From JAIVGV01 sp032229975 (GTDB lineage Bacteria; Acidobacteriota; Blastocatellia; Pyrinomonadales; Pyrinomonadaceae), in contig JAVXVG010000033.1 of the NCBI GenBank assembly GCA_032229975.1, positions 23,749 through 87,748 of the forward strand: DNA of 64,000 nt, given 5' to 3'. A program made the translations under genes and the position numbers. The notes below the pieces were generated by a model that was not told the origin of the DNA, ran no database searches, and saw only the letters and a program-made list of their open reading frames with translations. Below are positions 35,509 to 43,715 of the stretch, piece after piece (position 1 is the stretch's first letter; each line of letters opens with the position of its first letter).

Positions 35509-36623
35509 GCGAGAGCAAGAGCGCGAACAAGAACGAGGGCAAGGGCGACGAACGCGTCAACGCCAATGGCGATGGCGTGTTCAAGCTCAACAAGTCGCTG
35601 CGCATCTTCGTCCTAGTCCATCACGAACTCGTGCCGCCCGCCGAGCCCGCAGACGATTCAGACCCTTACAAAGAGTTGCGCAAGACAGAGGACGACGTGG
35701 TCTTCACGCTTCGCGCGATGGGCCACGAGGTCGAGCCCATCGGCATCTCGAACGATCTCGGCGTCATCGACGTGGCGATCCAAGATCGCAGACCGCACGT
35801 CGCCTTCAACCTGCTCGAAGAGTTCGCAGGCTATCCACTCTTCTCGCAGCACGTCGTCGGCTACCTTGAGTTGCGGCGTCTCCCGTACACGGGCTGCAAC
35901 CCGCTCGGCTTAGCGCTCTCGCAAGACAAGGCCCTCACGAAAAAGATTCTTCACTATCACGGCATCGACGTGCCGCGCTTCGCAGTCTTTCCGCTCGGTC
36001 TCAAGGTGAAGCGACCGGCCCGACTCGACTTTCCACTGCTCGTCAAGTCGCTCGTCGAAGAAGGCTCGCGCGGCATCTCGCAGGCATCGCTCGTCGAGAC
36101 GGACGAGAAACTGTCCGAGCGCGTCGAGTTCATCCATCGCATGACGGGCAAGCACGCCATCGCCGAGCAGTTTATCGACGGCAAAGAGATTTACGTCAGC
36201 GTTATCGGCAATCGCAACTTGCAGACCTATACGCCGTGGGAACTCGACATGGAGAACTGGCGCGATGATATGCCGAAGATCGCCACGTCGAACGTGAAGT
36301 GGAACGCCGCCTATCAAGAGAAGATCGGCGTCGTCACCAAGCCCGCTATCCTCCACGCAGACAAAGAGCGCAACGAAGAGTTGATCGGCAAACTCCAGCG
36401 ACTCTCCAAACGCATCTATCGCATACTCGATCTCTCCGGCTATGCGCGACTCGACTACCGCGTCAGCGCCGATGGCCGGATGTATCTCCTCGAAGCCAAC
36501 CCCAACCCGCAGATCGCGCGCGACGAAGACTTCGCCGACTCCGCCGCACACTGCGGCGTCTCTTACGAACGACTCCTGCAAAAGATCGTCACGCTCGCAC
36601 TTCGTTACAACCCGATGGGCTGA
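35505..36623 (+). CDS. ATP-grasp ligase, D-alanine-D-alanine ligase-like
   Basis: A 372-residue ATP-grasp enzyme. After a polar 25-residue tail, the N-terminal domain reads LRIFVLVHHELVPPAEP, followed by VAFNLLEEFAGYPLFSQHVV near 105-124, like the Ddl family. Other marks are YTGCNPLGLALSQDKALTKK near 134-153, ATP-grasp Lys in FPLLVKSLVEEGSRGIS near 178, and metal ligands in YARLDYRVSADGRMYLLEAN near 310 with the NPNPQIA end. The true substrate is unknown; the peptide ligated may relate to the coupled metallopeptidase. Its stop overlaps the next start as TGATG. Confidence 0.88.
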   Translation: MSESKSANKNEGKGDERVNANGDGVFKLNKSLRIFVLVHHELVPPAEPADDSDPYKELRKTEDDVVFTLRAMGHEVEPIGISNDLGVIDVAIQDRRPHVAFNLLEEFAGYPLFSQHVVGYLELRRLPYTGCNPLGLALSQDKALTKKILHYHGIDVPRFAVFPLGLKVKRPARLDFPLLVKSLVEEGSRGISQASLVETDEKLSERVEFIHRMTGKHAIAEQFIDGKEIYVSVIGNRNLQTYTPWELDMENWRDDMPKIATSNVKWNAAYQEKIGVVTKPAILHADKERNEELIGKLQRLSKRIYRILDLSGYARLDYRVSADGRMYLLEANPNPQIARDEDFADSAAHCGVSYERLLQKIVTLALRYNPMG

Positions 36624-38905
36624 TGCCCGAACGCATGGACAAACAAAAGCGCGCGCTGACACTGCTCTTCGCCGCGACTCTGTTCACGAGCGCCGCGCTT
36701 CTGTTCTGGGTCGAGCCAATGGTGGCGAAGATGCTCTTGCCCCTTTTGGGCGGCACGCCCGCCGTCTGGAACACTTGCCTCGTCTTCTTCCAGACGATGT
36801 TGCTCGCAGCTTACGCCTACGCGCTCTTCGCTTCGCGTCGTCTCACGATGCGACAACAAATCTTCGCGCAGCTCGCGCTGCTCGTCGTTGCCGCGATCAG
36901 TTTTCCCATCTCGATCTCAAACGCGACCGCCGCGAACGTTCCGCGCGGGGGCCACCCTGCGCCGTGGCTCTTGGGCCGGTTGCTGCTCGTCGTCGGTCTT
37001 CCCTTCTTCGCACTCTCGACGCTCTCGCCACTGCTGCAACGCTGGTTCGCCGCGACACGCCACGACAGCGCGCGCGATCCATACTTTCTCTACGCCGCGA
37101 GCAACGCCGGAAGTCTCATCGCACTGCTCGCCTACCCGCTCGCGCTCGAACCACTCTTCACGCTGCGCCGGCAGGGCCAACTCTGGTCGTGGCTCTACGC
37201 TGCGCTCTTCTCGCTCGTCGCTCTCTGCGCCGCCGCACTGTGGCGCGCGACATCGCAAAGAGTTTTGACGATGGACGATGAGCATGCGAAGCAAGCTCTC
37301 GGCCCTCTCGGAGACGTTGAAGCTGAAGAGTTGACGAACCGGCGACGTGCGCAATGGGTCTTGCTGGCCTTCGTCCCTTCAAGCCTGATGCTCGGCGTAA
37401 CGACTTACATCGCGACCGACATCGCTTCGCTTCCTCTGCTCTGGGTCGTGCCGCTCTCGCTCTATCTCGTCACGCTCGTCATCGCGTTTGCGCGTCGTCG
37501 CTCATCGTCGCGACGACACATCGAGATCGTCGTGCCCGGTGTCGCGCTCGTCTTCCTGCTCACGTATCTCTCCGGCGCAGTGCAGCCCGTTTGGTTTCTC
37601 ATCGCGATCCATCTCATCTTCTTCTTCGTCGCTGCGCTCATGTGCCACGGCAGGCTCGCCGATGATAGGCCGCAGCCCGCGCACCTCGCGGAGTTTTACC
37701 TCTGGCTCGCTGCGGGCGGCGCGCTCGGCGGACTCTTCAACGCGATCATCGCGCCCGTCATCTTCGACCGCATCATCGAATATCCACTCGTCGTCGTCGC
37801 CGCGTGCGCGCTCATCCCGCGTCGCGCACCTGCTTCGAGCGATGAGCCGCGCGCCCGTTGGCTCGATGTCGGCTACGCCGCGTCGCTCGGCGTGCTCGTG
37901 ATCCTGCTCGCGCTCGTCGTCACAAGAGTCAACTGGCCCTCTCTCGGCATCGAGTGGAAGACGCAGGAGAGTCTCGCGGTCGTCATCGGCGTCCCTCTGC
38001 TGCTTGCTTACTCGTTGCGCTGGCGGCCCTTGCGCTTCGCCCTCGCGCTCGGCGCGATCATCCTCGGCGGCGCGTTCTATCGCTCGCTCGACACGCGCAC
38101 GCTCCTCACCACGCGCAACTTCTTCGGCACGCTCAAGGTGACGCAGGACACAGGCAGCGACCTGCGCTGGCTCTACCACGGCACGACGATCCACGGCCGC
38201 CAATCGACCACGCTCGCCAAACAATGCGAGCCACTCTCTTACTATCATCGCACTGGCCCACTCGGCGACGCCTTCGCAGCATATCGCGCGCGTCCCGCAT
38301 CGATGAACGTCGCCATCGTCGGTCTCGGCACGGGCGCGACTGCAGCTTACGCGCGCGCGGGCGAGCGTTGGACGTTCTACGAGATCAACCCTGCGGTGCT
38401 GCGCATCGCCGAGAGGCCCGACTATTTCACCTACCTCTCTTACTGCGCGCGCGACGTGCCCATCAATATCGTTATCGGCGACGCGCGCTTGCGTCTCGCC
38501 GATGCTGCGCCCGCGTCTTACGGTCTCATCATCCTCGACGCCTTCAGCTCCGATGCGATCCCTGTCCACTTGATGACGGGCGAAGCGCTCGATCTCTATC
38601 TCTCGAAGCTCACGCCGGGCGGCATGATCCTCTTCCATGTCTCGAACCGCAGCCTCGATCTTCATCCAGTCGTCGCAGACCTCGCGCGCAGTCGCTCTCT
38701 CTCGGCACTGGCCCGCGACGATGGGAACGACAATCCCTACGACTCCGACAAAGAGGCTTCGCAGTGGATCGCCGTCGCACGCACTTCTGGTGATCTCGCC
38801 ACGCTCGCGAAAGACGCGCGCTGGTATCAACTCACGAGCTACATGTCGCGCCGCGTCTGGACAGACGACTACTCGAACATCGTCAGCGTTATCAAGCTGC
38901 GTTAA
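36623..38905 (+). CDS. Membrane-embedded spermidine-synthase-like protein
   Basis: A 760-residue fusion. About 13 hydrophobic segments span residues 1-500 (for example LLFAATLFTSAALLFWVEPM and LGVTTYIATDIASLPLLWVV). A cytoplasmic Rossmann methyltransferase or polyamine-synthase-like domain covers about 530-750, with VAIVGLGTGATAAYARAGER as its SAM-type glycine motif, then TFYEINPAVLRIAE and LIILDAFSSDAIPVHLMTGE. The family is annotated as fused MFS/spermidine synthase, but polyamine synthesis is unproven. ATG at 36623 overlaps the upstream TGA; ATG at 36635 is possible. It is part of the coupled series after the ATP-grasp gene. Confidence 0.85.
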   Translation: MPERMDKQKRALTLLFAATLFTSAALLFWVEPMVAKMLLPLLGGTPAVWNTCLVFFQTMLLAAYAYALFASRRLTMRQQIFAQLALLVVAAISFPISISNATAANVPRGGHPAPWLLGRLLLVVGLPFFALSTLSPLLQRWFAATRHDSARDPYFLYAASNAGSLIALLAYPLALEPLFTLRRQGQLWSWLYAALFSLVALCAAALWRATSQRVLTMDDEHAKQALGPLGDVEAEELTNRRRAQWVLLAFVPSSLMLGVTTYIATDIASLPLLWVVPLSLYLVTLVIAFARRRSSSRRHIEIVVPGVALVFLLTYLSGAVQPVWFLIAIHLIFFFVAALMCHGRLADDRPQPAHLAEFYLWLAAGGALGGLFNAIIAPVIFDRIIEYPLVVVAACALIPRRAPASSDEPRARWLDVGYAASLGVLVILLALVVTRVNWPSLGIEWKTQESLAVVIGVPLLLAYSLRWRPLRFALALGAIILGGAFYRSLDTRTLLTTRNFFGTLKVTQDTGSDLRWLYHGTTIHGRQSTTLAKQCEPLSYYHRTGPLGDAFAAYRARPASMNVAIVGLGTGATAAYARAGERWTFYEINPAVLRIAERPDYFTYLSYCARDVPINIVIGDARLRLADAAPASYGLIILDAFSSDAIPVHLMTGEALDLYLSKLTPGGMILFHVSNRSLDLHPVVADLARSRSLSALARDDGNDNPYDSDKEASQWIAVARTSGDLATLAKDARWYQLTSYMSRRVWTDDYSNIVSVIKLR

Positions 38906-38916
38906 TCTTTCGCGTG

Positions 38917-40239
38917 ATGACCGATCAAACGAATGTGAGTCTCGGTTGGAGCAGACGGAAGCGTTTCGCCGTCAAGCTCATCCTCATCTTCGCGGGCCTG
39001 CTTGCCGGTCTCCTCTTCGCCGAGGTCGCGCTACGCATCGTCGGCTACACCTTCCCTTCGTTCTACGCGCCGGATGCGTCGCGCGGCTATGCGCTCAAGC
39101 CCGGAATGCAGGGTTGGTATCGCAAGGAGGGCCAGTCTTACGTCCGCATCAACTCCGATGGCTTGCGCGACCGCGAGCACGCGAAGCAGAAACCGCCAAA
39201 CACTTTTCGTATCGCCCTACTCGGCGACTCTTACGCGGAGGCCCTGCAAGTGCCGCAGGAAGCGGCCTTCTGGAAGGTGTTGGAGGAGCGACTGCGCGCG
39301 TGCCCCGCCGTCGGCGCGCGCGAGGTCGAGGTGATCAACTTCGGCGTCTCCGGCTACGGCACGGCGCAGGAGTTGATCACTCTGCGCGAGCGAGTCTGGG
39401 CCTACTCGCCCGATCTCGTGCTGCTCGCCATCACGACCAACAACGACACCACAGACAACTCGCGCGCGTTAAAGAAGACCGACGAGGTTCCATACTTCGT
39501 CTATCGCGACAATCAACTCGCGCTCGACGACTCTTTCCGCGCGACACGCGCCTTTCGTCTCCGCAACAGCACGCTCAGTCGTCTCGGCGCGTGGATTCAC
39601 GATCACTCCCGCGTCATACAGGCCATCCATCAGGCGCAGTACGCGCTCAAGAACTTCATCGCGCGCCGACGCACGCGAAACGCTCAACCACCGCCGCCGC
39701 CAAACGGCGCACAACTTCAACAAACGATCCGGCCCGCAGCGTGGCAAAACGATGCGACTGCTCGCGAAGGCGACGCGACGACACGCGATGATACGTCTGC
39801 GCGTGACGACGAACTCGGCGCGGACAATCTCGTCTATCGAGAGCCTTCCGATCCGACTTGGCAAGAGGCTTGGCGCATCACGGAGGGCCTGATCGTCTTG
39901 ATGCGCGACGAGGTGAAGTCGCACGGCGCGCAATTCGTCGTTGTCACTCTGAGCAACGGCATACAGGTTCATCCCGCGCCTGCCGCGCGCGAGGCTTTTC
40001 TCCGGCGCGTCGGCGCGACCGATCTCTTCTATCCTGATCGTCGCATCGCCGCGCTCGGCGCGCGCGAAGGCTTCAAGGTCTTCATGCTCGCGCCGGAGCT
40101 ACAACTTTATGCGGAGCGCAATCAAGTTTTCCTCCACGGCTTCGGCGCGGAACTCGGCAACGGCCACTGGAACGCGGAGGGCCATCGCATCGCGGGCGAA
40201 CTGCTCACGCAGAAACTCTGCGACTTGCTCTCGCGGTGA
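38917..40239 (+). CDS. SGNH/GDSL hydrolase, membrane-anchored
   Basis: A 440-residue protein with one N-terminal membrane helix (LILIFAGLLAGLLFAEVALR). The SGNH blocks are present: the nucleophile Ser in IALLGDSYAEALQVP near residue 103, Gly in INFGVSGYGTAQE near 145, Asn in AITTNNDTTDN near 177, and the His partner in GNGHWNAEGHRIAG near 418. A Pro/Ala/Asp-rich linker of about 60 residues interrupts the middle. It is a predicted esterase facing the periplasm. It lies 11 bases after the previous gene and precedes the carbamoyltransferase, the same association as sxtL with sxtI. Confidence 0.88.
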   Translation: MTDQTNVSLGWSRRKRFAVKLILIFAGLLAGLLFAEVALRIVGYTFPSFYAPDASRGYALKPGMQGWYRKEGQSYVRINSDGLRDREHAKQKPPNTFRIALLGDSYAEALQVPQEAAFWKVLEERLRACPAVGAREVEVINFGVSGYGTAQELITLRERVWAYSPDLVLLAITTNNDTTDNSRALKKTDEVPYFVYRDNQLALDDSFRATRAFRLRNSTLSRLGAWIHDHSRVIQAIHQAQYALKNFIARRRTRNAQPPPPPNGAQLQQTIRPAAWQNDATAREGDATTRDDTSARDDELGADNLVYREPSDPTWQEAWRITEGLIVLMRDEVKSHGAQFVVVTLSNGIQVHPAPAAREAFLRRVGATDLFYPDRRIAALGAREGFKVFMLAPELQLYAERNQVFLHGFGAELGNGHWNAEGHRIAGELLTQKLCDLLSR

Positions 40240-40313
40240 ATCGCGCACCGGGTGGACAGTCGCGCGCACGGGCTGGCACACTAGCACGTCCGCGCCCGCA
40301 TAGAATTTCTCCG

Positions 40314-42152
40314 ATGCACATCCTCGGCATCTCTGCTTACTACCACGACTCCGCCGCGTGCCTCGTGCGCGACGGTCGCGTCGTGGCAGCCGCACAGGAA
40401 GAACGCTTCACGCGCAAGAAGCACGATCAAGATTTTCCATCCAATGCCGTCGAGTTCTGTTTGCAGCACGCAGGCGTCAAGGGAAGCGATCTCGACTTCG
40501 TCGCCTTCTATGACAAGCCTCTGCTGAAGTTTGAGCGACTGCTCGAAACCTACATCGACTACGCGCCGCGCGGCTTTCGTTCGTTCCTCTTGGCGATGCC
40601 CGTCTGGATCAAGGAGAAACTCTGGATACGCGAGCAGATCGCGGAACACTGCGAAGGCTACAAAGGCAAAGTCCTCTTCACAGAGCATCACGAGTCGCAC
40701 GCGGCTTCGGCGTTCTTCCCTTCTCCCTTCGAGTCGGCGGCTGTTTTGACGATGGACGGCGTCGGCGAGTGGGCCACCTCGTCCTTCGGCTACGGTCGCG
40801 GCAACGAGTTGCATCTGCTCAAAGAACTTCATTTCCCGCATTCGCTCGGCCTGCTCTATTCCGCGTTCACCTACTACACGGGCTTCAAGGTCAACAGTGG
40901 CGAGTACAAAGTGATGGGACTCGCGCCCTATGGCGAGCCGCGATACGTGCGACAGATTCTCGACGATCTGATCGATCTGAAAGATGACGGATCGCTTCGA
41001 CTCAACATGGACTACTTCGACTTCGCCGAAGGACTGACGATGACGAACCGTGCGTTCGATGCGTTGTTCGGTGGCCCACCGCGTAAAGCGGAAAGCGAGT
41101 TGACGCAGCGCGAGATGGACTTGGCGCGCTCCGTGCAGGAAGTGACCGAGGAGGCCATGCTGCGCATGGCCCGACACGCGCGCGCGGAGACCGGCGAGAC
41201 GAATCTCTGTCTTGCGGGCGGCGTCGCACTCAACTGCGTCGGCAATGGCCGGATACTTCGCGAAAGGATTTTTGATAACGTCTGGATTCAACCCGCAGCA
41301 GGCGACGCGGGCGGAAGCTTAGGCGCGGCCCTTTCGGTCTGGTATCAATATCTCAACAACCCGCGCGACGTGGAGCAGATGCGCGACGGCCACACCGATG
41401 GGATGCGCGGAGCGTATCTGGGGCCAGAATTTTCCAACGCGGAGATTCAGAGCTACCTTGATTCGGTCGGCGCGAGCTATCGCAAAGTTGATCCGGCTGA
41501 ACTCGCTGATGAAGTCGCGCGACTGCTCGCGCAGGAGAAGATCGTCGGCTGGTTTCAAGGACGCATGGAGTTCGGGCCACGCGCGCTCGGCGGACGCTCG
41601 ATCTTGGGCGACCCGCGCTCGCCGCGTATGCAGTCGCAGATGAACTTAAAGATCAAGTTTCGCGAATCGTTCCGGCCCTTCGCGCCCTCGATCCTTCGCG
41701 AGCGCGTGGCGGACTACTTCGAGTTGGATTGCGACTCGCCTTACATGCTCTTAGTGGCCCCCGTGCGCGAACACTTGCGCGTCCCCGTGACGGACGATGA
41801 GCACAAGCTCTTCGGCGTCGAGAAGCTGAACGTCCCGCGCTCCGTTATTCCTGCGGTCACGCACGTCGATTACTCTGCGCGCGTGCAGACCGTCAGGCGC
41901 GAGGACAATCCCGCGTACTACGATCTCATCGCGGCGTTCGACCGTCTGACCGGCTGCCCCATCGTCGTCAACACCTCCTTCAACGTGCGCGGCGAGCCCA
42001 TCGTCTGCACGCCTGAGGAGGCTTATACCTGCTTCATGCGAACGGAGATGGACTGCCTCGTCGTCGGCGAGTTCGTCTTGGAGAAAGGCGCGCAGGATGC
42101 GACGGCTTTCGTCGATGACGTGGCGTGGCAGGAGGAGTTCCAACTTGACTAA
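40314..42152 (+). CDS. O-carbamoyltransferase (NodU/CmcH family, SxtI-like)
   Basis: Transfers a carbamoyl group from carbamoyl phosphate, via carbamoyl-adenylate, to a hydroxyl of an unknown acceptor. The 612-residue protein starts MHILGISAYYHDSAACLVRD. It carries FTEHHESHAASAFFPSPF near 115 (metal-binding His cluster), TMDGVGEWATSSFG near 145, NSGEYKVMGLAPYGEP near 195, CLAGGVALNCVGNG near 300 and GRMEFGPRALGGRSILGDPR near 415-434. The C-terminal domain has NTSFNVRGEPIVCTPEEA. ATG at 40314 replaces a longer frame opening at 40236 that has no family match. It is followed by SxtJ- and SxtK-like genes. Confidence 0.93.
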   Translation: MHILGISAYYHDSAACLVRDGRVVAAAQEERFTRKKHDQDFPSNAVEFCLQHAGVKGSDLDFVAFYDKPLLKFERLLETYIDYAPRGFRSFLLAMPVWIKEKLWIREQIAEHCEGYKGKVLFTEHHESHAASAFFPSPFESAAVLTMDGVGEWATSSFGYGRGNELHLLKELHFPHSLGLLYSAFTYYTGFKVNSGEYKVMGLAPYGEPRYVRQILDDLIDLKDDGSLRLNMDYFDFAEGLTMTNRAFDALFGGPPRKAESELTQREMDLARSVQEVTEEAMLRMARHARAETGETNLCLAGGVALNCVGNGRILRERIFDNVWIQPAAGDAGGSLGAALSVWYQYLNNPRDVEQMRDGHTDGMRGAYLGPEFSNAEIQSYLDSVGASYRKVDPAELADEVARLLAQEKIVGWFQGRMEFGPRALGGRSILGDPRSPRMQSQMNLKIKFRESFRPFAPSILRERVADYFELDCDSPYMLLVAPVREHLRVPVTDDEHKLFGVEKLNVPRSVIPAVTHVDYSARVQTVRREDNPAYYDLIAAFDRLTGCPIVVNTSFNVRGEPIVCTPEEAYTCFMRTEMDCLVVGEFVLEKGAQDATAFVDDVAWQEEFQLD

Positions 42153-42558
42153 GACGAAGAAAGGGCCCCCTGTGACGAACGCGCAGGCGCGCAAGACCGC
42201 GCTCGTCGTCGGCTCGGTGCTGCTCGCCATCGCCGCGTGGAACTATCATCGCGGGCGCATGACCATCGTCGAAATCTTCGGCGCAATGGGTGCGCTGCTC
42301 TTGATCGCGGGCCTGCTTGTGCCGCCCGCCGCGCGCGCCTTTCACACGGGCTGGATGAAATTCGCCTACGCGCTCGGCTGGGTCAACAGTCGCGTGCTGC
42401 TCACGATCCTCTTCTACTTAGTCTTCGCGCCTTATGGCTTCGTCTCCCGCCTCTTCGGGCGCGATCCCTTGCGCCGACGCGTGAAGAGCGGCGACACTTA
42501 CTGGACGACGCGCAAGACGACGAGGCAAACGACCGAACAGTTCGAGCGACTTTTCTAA
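42145..42558 (+). CDS. SxtJ family membrane protein
   Basis: A 137-residue protein with hydrophobic segments at ALVVGSVLLAIAAWNYH, IFGAMGALLLIAGLLVPPAA and VLLTILFYLVFAPYGFVSRL, then a basic tail with GDTYWTTRK. These are the features of the SxtJ family, always found with NodU-type carbamoyltransferases, function unknown. The start is TTG at 42145, because GGAGGAG lies 7 bases before it inside the carbamoyltransferase gene and it overlaps that gene's stop by 8 bases. A GTG at 42172 is the alternative. Confidence 0.85.
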   Translation: MTKTKKGPPVTNAQARKTALVVGSVLLAIAAWNYHRGRMTIVEIFGAMGALLLIAGLLVPPAARAFHTGWMKFAYALGWVNSRVLLTILFYLVFAPYGFVSRLFGRDPLRRRVKSGDTYWTTRKTTRQTTEQFERLF

Positions 42559-42573
42559 GGAGCATCAACCACG

Positions 42574-42732
42574 ATGGGCAAACTCGCGCTCGCCAGCGAA
42601 ATCTGGCTCTTTCTCCGCCACAACAAAAAGTTCTGGCTGCTCCCTATCATCATCGTCCTCGTCCTCATGGGCGCGCTCCTCGTCTTCGCCCAATCCTCCG
42701 CCCTCGCGCCGTTCATCTACACGATCTTCTGA
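42574..42732 (+). CDS. SxtK-like / DUF5989 single-span membrane protein
   Basis: A 52-residue protein: MGKLALASEIWLFLRHNKKF followed by one long hydrophobic helix (WLLPIIIVLVLMGALLVFA) and QSSALAPFIYTIF. AAGGAG lies 11 bases before the ATG. Small proteins of this pattern (DUF5989, SxtK in saxitoxin clusters) sit next to SxtJ and a carbamoyltransferase across many phyla, as here. It is likely an accessory membrane subunit of the carbamoyltransferase system; its biochemical role is unknown. Confidence 0.85.
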   Translation: MGKLALASEIWLFLRHNKKFWLLPIIIVLVLMGALLVFAQSSALAPFIYTIF

Positions 42733-42801
42733 GCGCAGGTTAAGCAGCTTATAGTTCGTTAATAGTAAGAATCATCTTGAAACTATGGTGTTTAACTATC
42801 C

Positions 42802-42975
42802 ATGATAGAGTTTAGAGAATACATTCAAAACAATAAGGACCTTCCAAGCCGAGCAAACGAAGTTAATTTATTGCCAAGAGCATAAAATTCAAGCTTCCCA
42901 ATCTTTGGAGCACCTGATCCAGTTGATAAACTCACGCTAGTGGATGAAGGATTAACTTCCGTCGTGCCGATGTGA
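42802..42975 (+). pseudogene. AT-rich gene remnant with internal TAA
   Basis: In a locally AT-rich gap, a frame opens MIEFREYIQNNKDLPSRANE and continues VNLLPRA, hits TAA at 42883-42885, then goes on in the same frame with NSSFPIFGAPDPVDKLTLVD and EGLTSVVPM to TGA at 42973-42975. Codon choice (TTT, AGA, ATA, AAT, TTA) is unlike every neighbour. I read it as a decayed fragment of a transferred gene. The parent family is not recognised. It has no clear ribosome-binding site. Confidence 0.4.
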
Positions 42976-42977
42976 CT

Positions 42978-42992
42978 TGGCATTCAACTTGC
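42978..42992 (+). promoter_or_regulatory. Sigma-54 (RpoN) promoter match
   Basis: TGGCA at 42978-42982, six bases, then TTGC at 42989-42992 matches the consensus TGGCAC-N5-TTGC, with GG and GC exactly 10 bases apart. It lies 60 bases before the LEA-like gene at 43052, leaving a leader of about 45-50 bases. An enhancer-binding protein would be required and none is encoded nearby. Confidence 0.6.
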
Positions 42993-43051
42993 GGAGTCAC
43001 CTGTTAAGGATAAAGTATTGGCTCATTTCATTACACGGAAGGAGTGTGATC

Positions 43052-43630
43052 ATGCGTAAATTTTGGTTGACGACGTTGTGCGCGTTGGCACTTACGGTGG
43101 GGGCGGCGTCTCAGGTCGCGGCGCAGGAACAGTCCGAAAGCAAGACGGATAAGGTTGTGGATAAGACGAAGGAAGCCGGACGCGAGGTCAAGGAAAAGAC
43201 CGGCGACGTGAAGGATGCGACCGTCAAGGAGACGAAGAAGACGGCGAAGGGTACGAAGAAGGTCGCCAAGAAGACGGCGGATAAGACCGGCGACGTTGCG
43301 GATAAGACCGCAGATAAGACGAAGGAAGCGGGCGCGGCGGTCGTTAACAAGACTGAGGATGTTGGCGGTGCGGTCGCTGATAAAACGGGCGACGCGAAGG
43401 ACGCGACCGTAGAGGGCGCGAAGGCTGTCGGTCGCACGTCAAAGAAGGTCGGCGCGAAGGTGGCAGACAAAACGGGCGACGTGAAGGATGCGACCGTTAA
43501 AAACACGAAGGCCGCCGCCAGCACAACGGCTGACAAGGCCGGTGACGCGAAGGATGCGACCGTGAAGGGCGCGAAAAAGACCGGCAACTGGCTGAGCCGG
43601 GGCTTCCATAAAGTCTTCGGCGACGACTAA
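43052..43630 (+). CDS. Secreted LEA-like repeat protein
   Basis: A 192-residue protein. It has a signal peptide (KFWLTTLCALALTVGAASQVAAQ), then about 130 residues of Lys/Asp/Thr/Ala repeats built on ADKTGDVKDATVKxTK, with an 11-residue rhythm (DKTGDVADKTA, DKTGDAKDATV, DKTGDVKDATV, DKAGDAKDATV). A short C-terminal amphipathic end is NWLSRGFHKVFGDD. Such sequences resemble group 3 LEA proteins that fold on drying and protect membranes or proteins. Export would place it in the periplasm. GGAAGGAG lies 8 bases before the ATG. A strong terminator follows. Confidence 0.85.
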   Translation: MRKFWLTTLCALALTVGAASQVAAQEQSESKTDKVVDKTKEAGREVKEKTGDVKDATVKETKKTAKGTKKVAKKTADKTGDVADKTADKTKEAGAAVVNKTEDVGGAVADKTGDAKDATVEGAKAVGRTSKKVGAKVADKTGDVKDATVKNTKAAASTTADKAGDAKDATVKGAKKTGNWLSRGFHKVFGDD

Positions 43631-43660
43631 GTCCTTACATCAACTCTCGAACAAAATAGA

Positions 43661-43690
43661 AAGGGCCCGCTCATGTGAGCGGGCCCTTTT
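43661..43690. terminator. Intrinsic terminator after the LEA-like gene
   Basis: AAGGGCCCGCTCA (43661-43673) pairs perfectly with TGAGCGGGCCCTT (43676-43688), followed by TTT. It lies between this gene and the convergent mqnC and may serve both. Confidence 0.88.
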
Positions 43691-43715
43691 ATCGTTGCCG
43701 CTGCCGACTCGATCT

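Noticed and set aside
38917..42732. A saxitoxin or other toxin biosynthesis cluster
   Set aside because: Only the accessory carbamoylation-type genes are present. No sxtA-type polyketide, amidinotransferase or oxygenase genes are seen.
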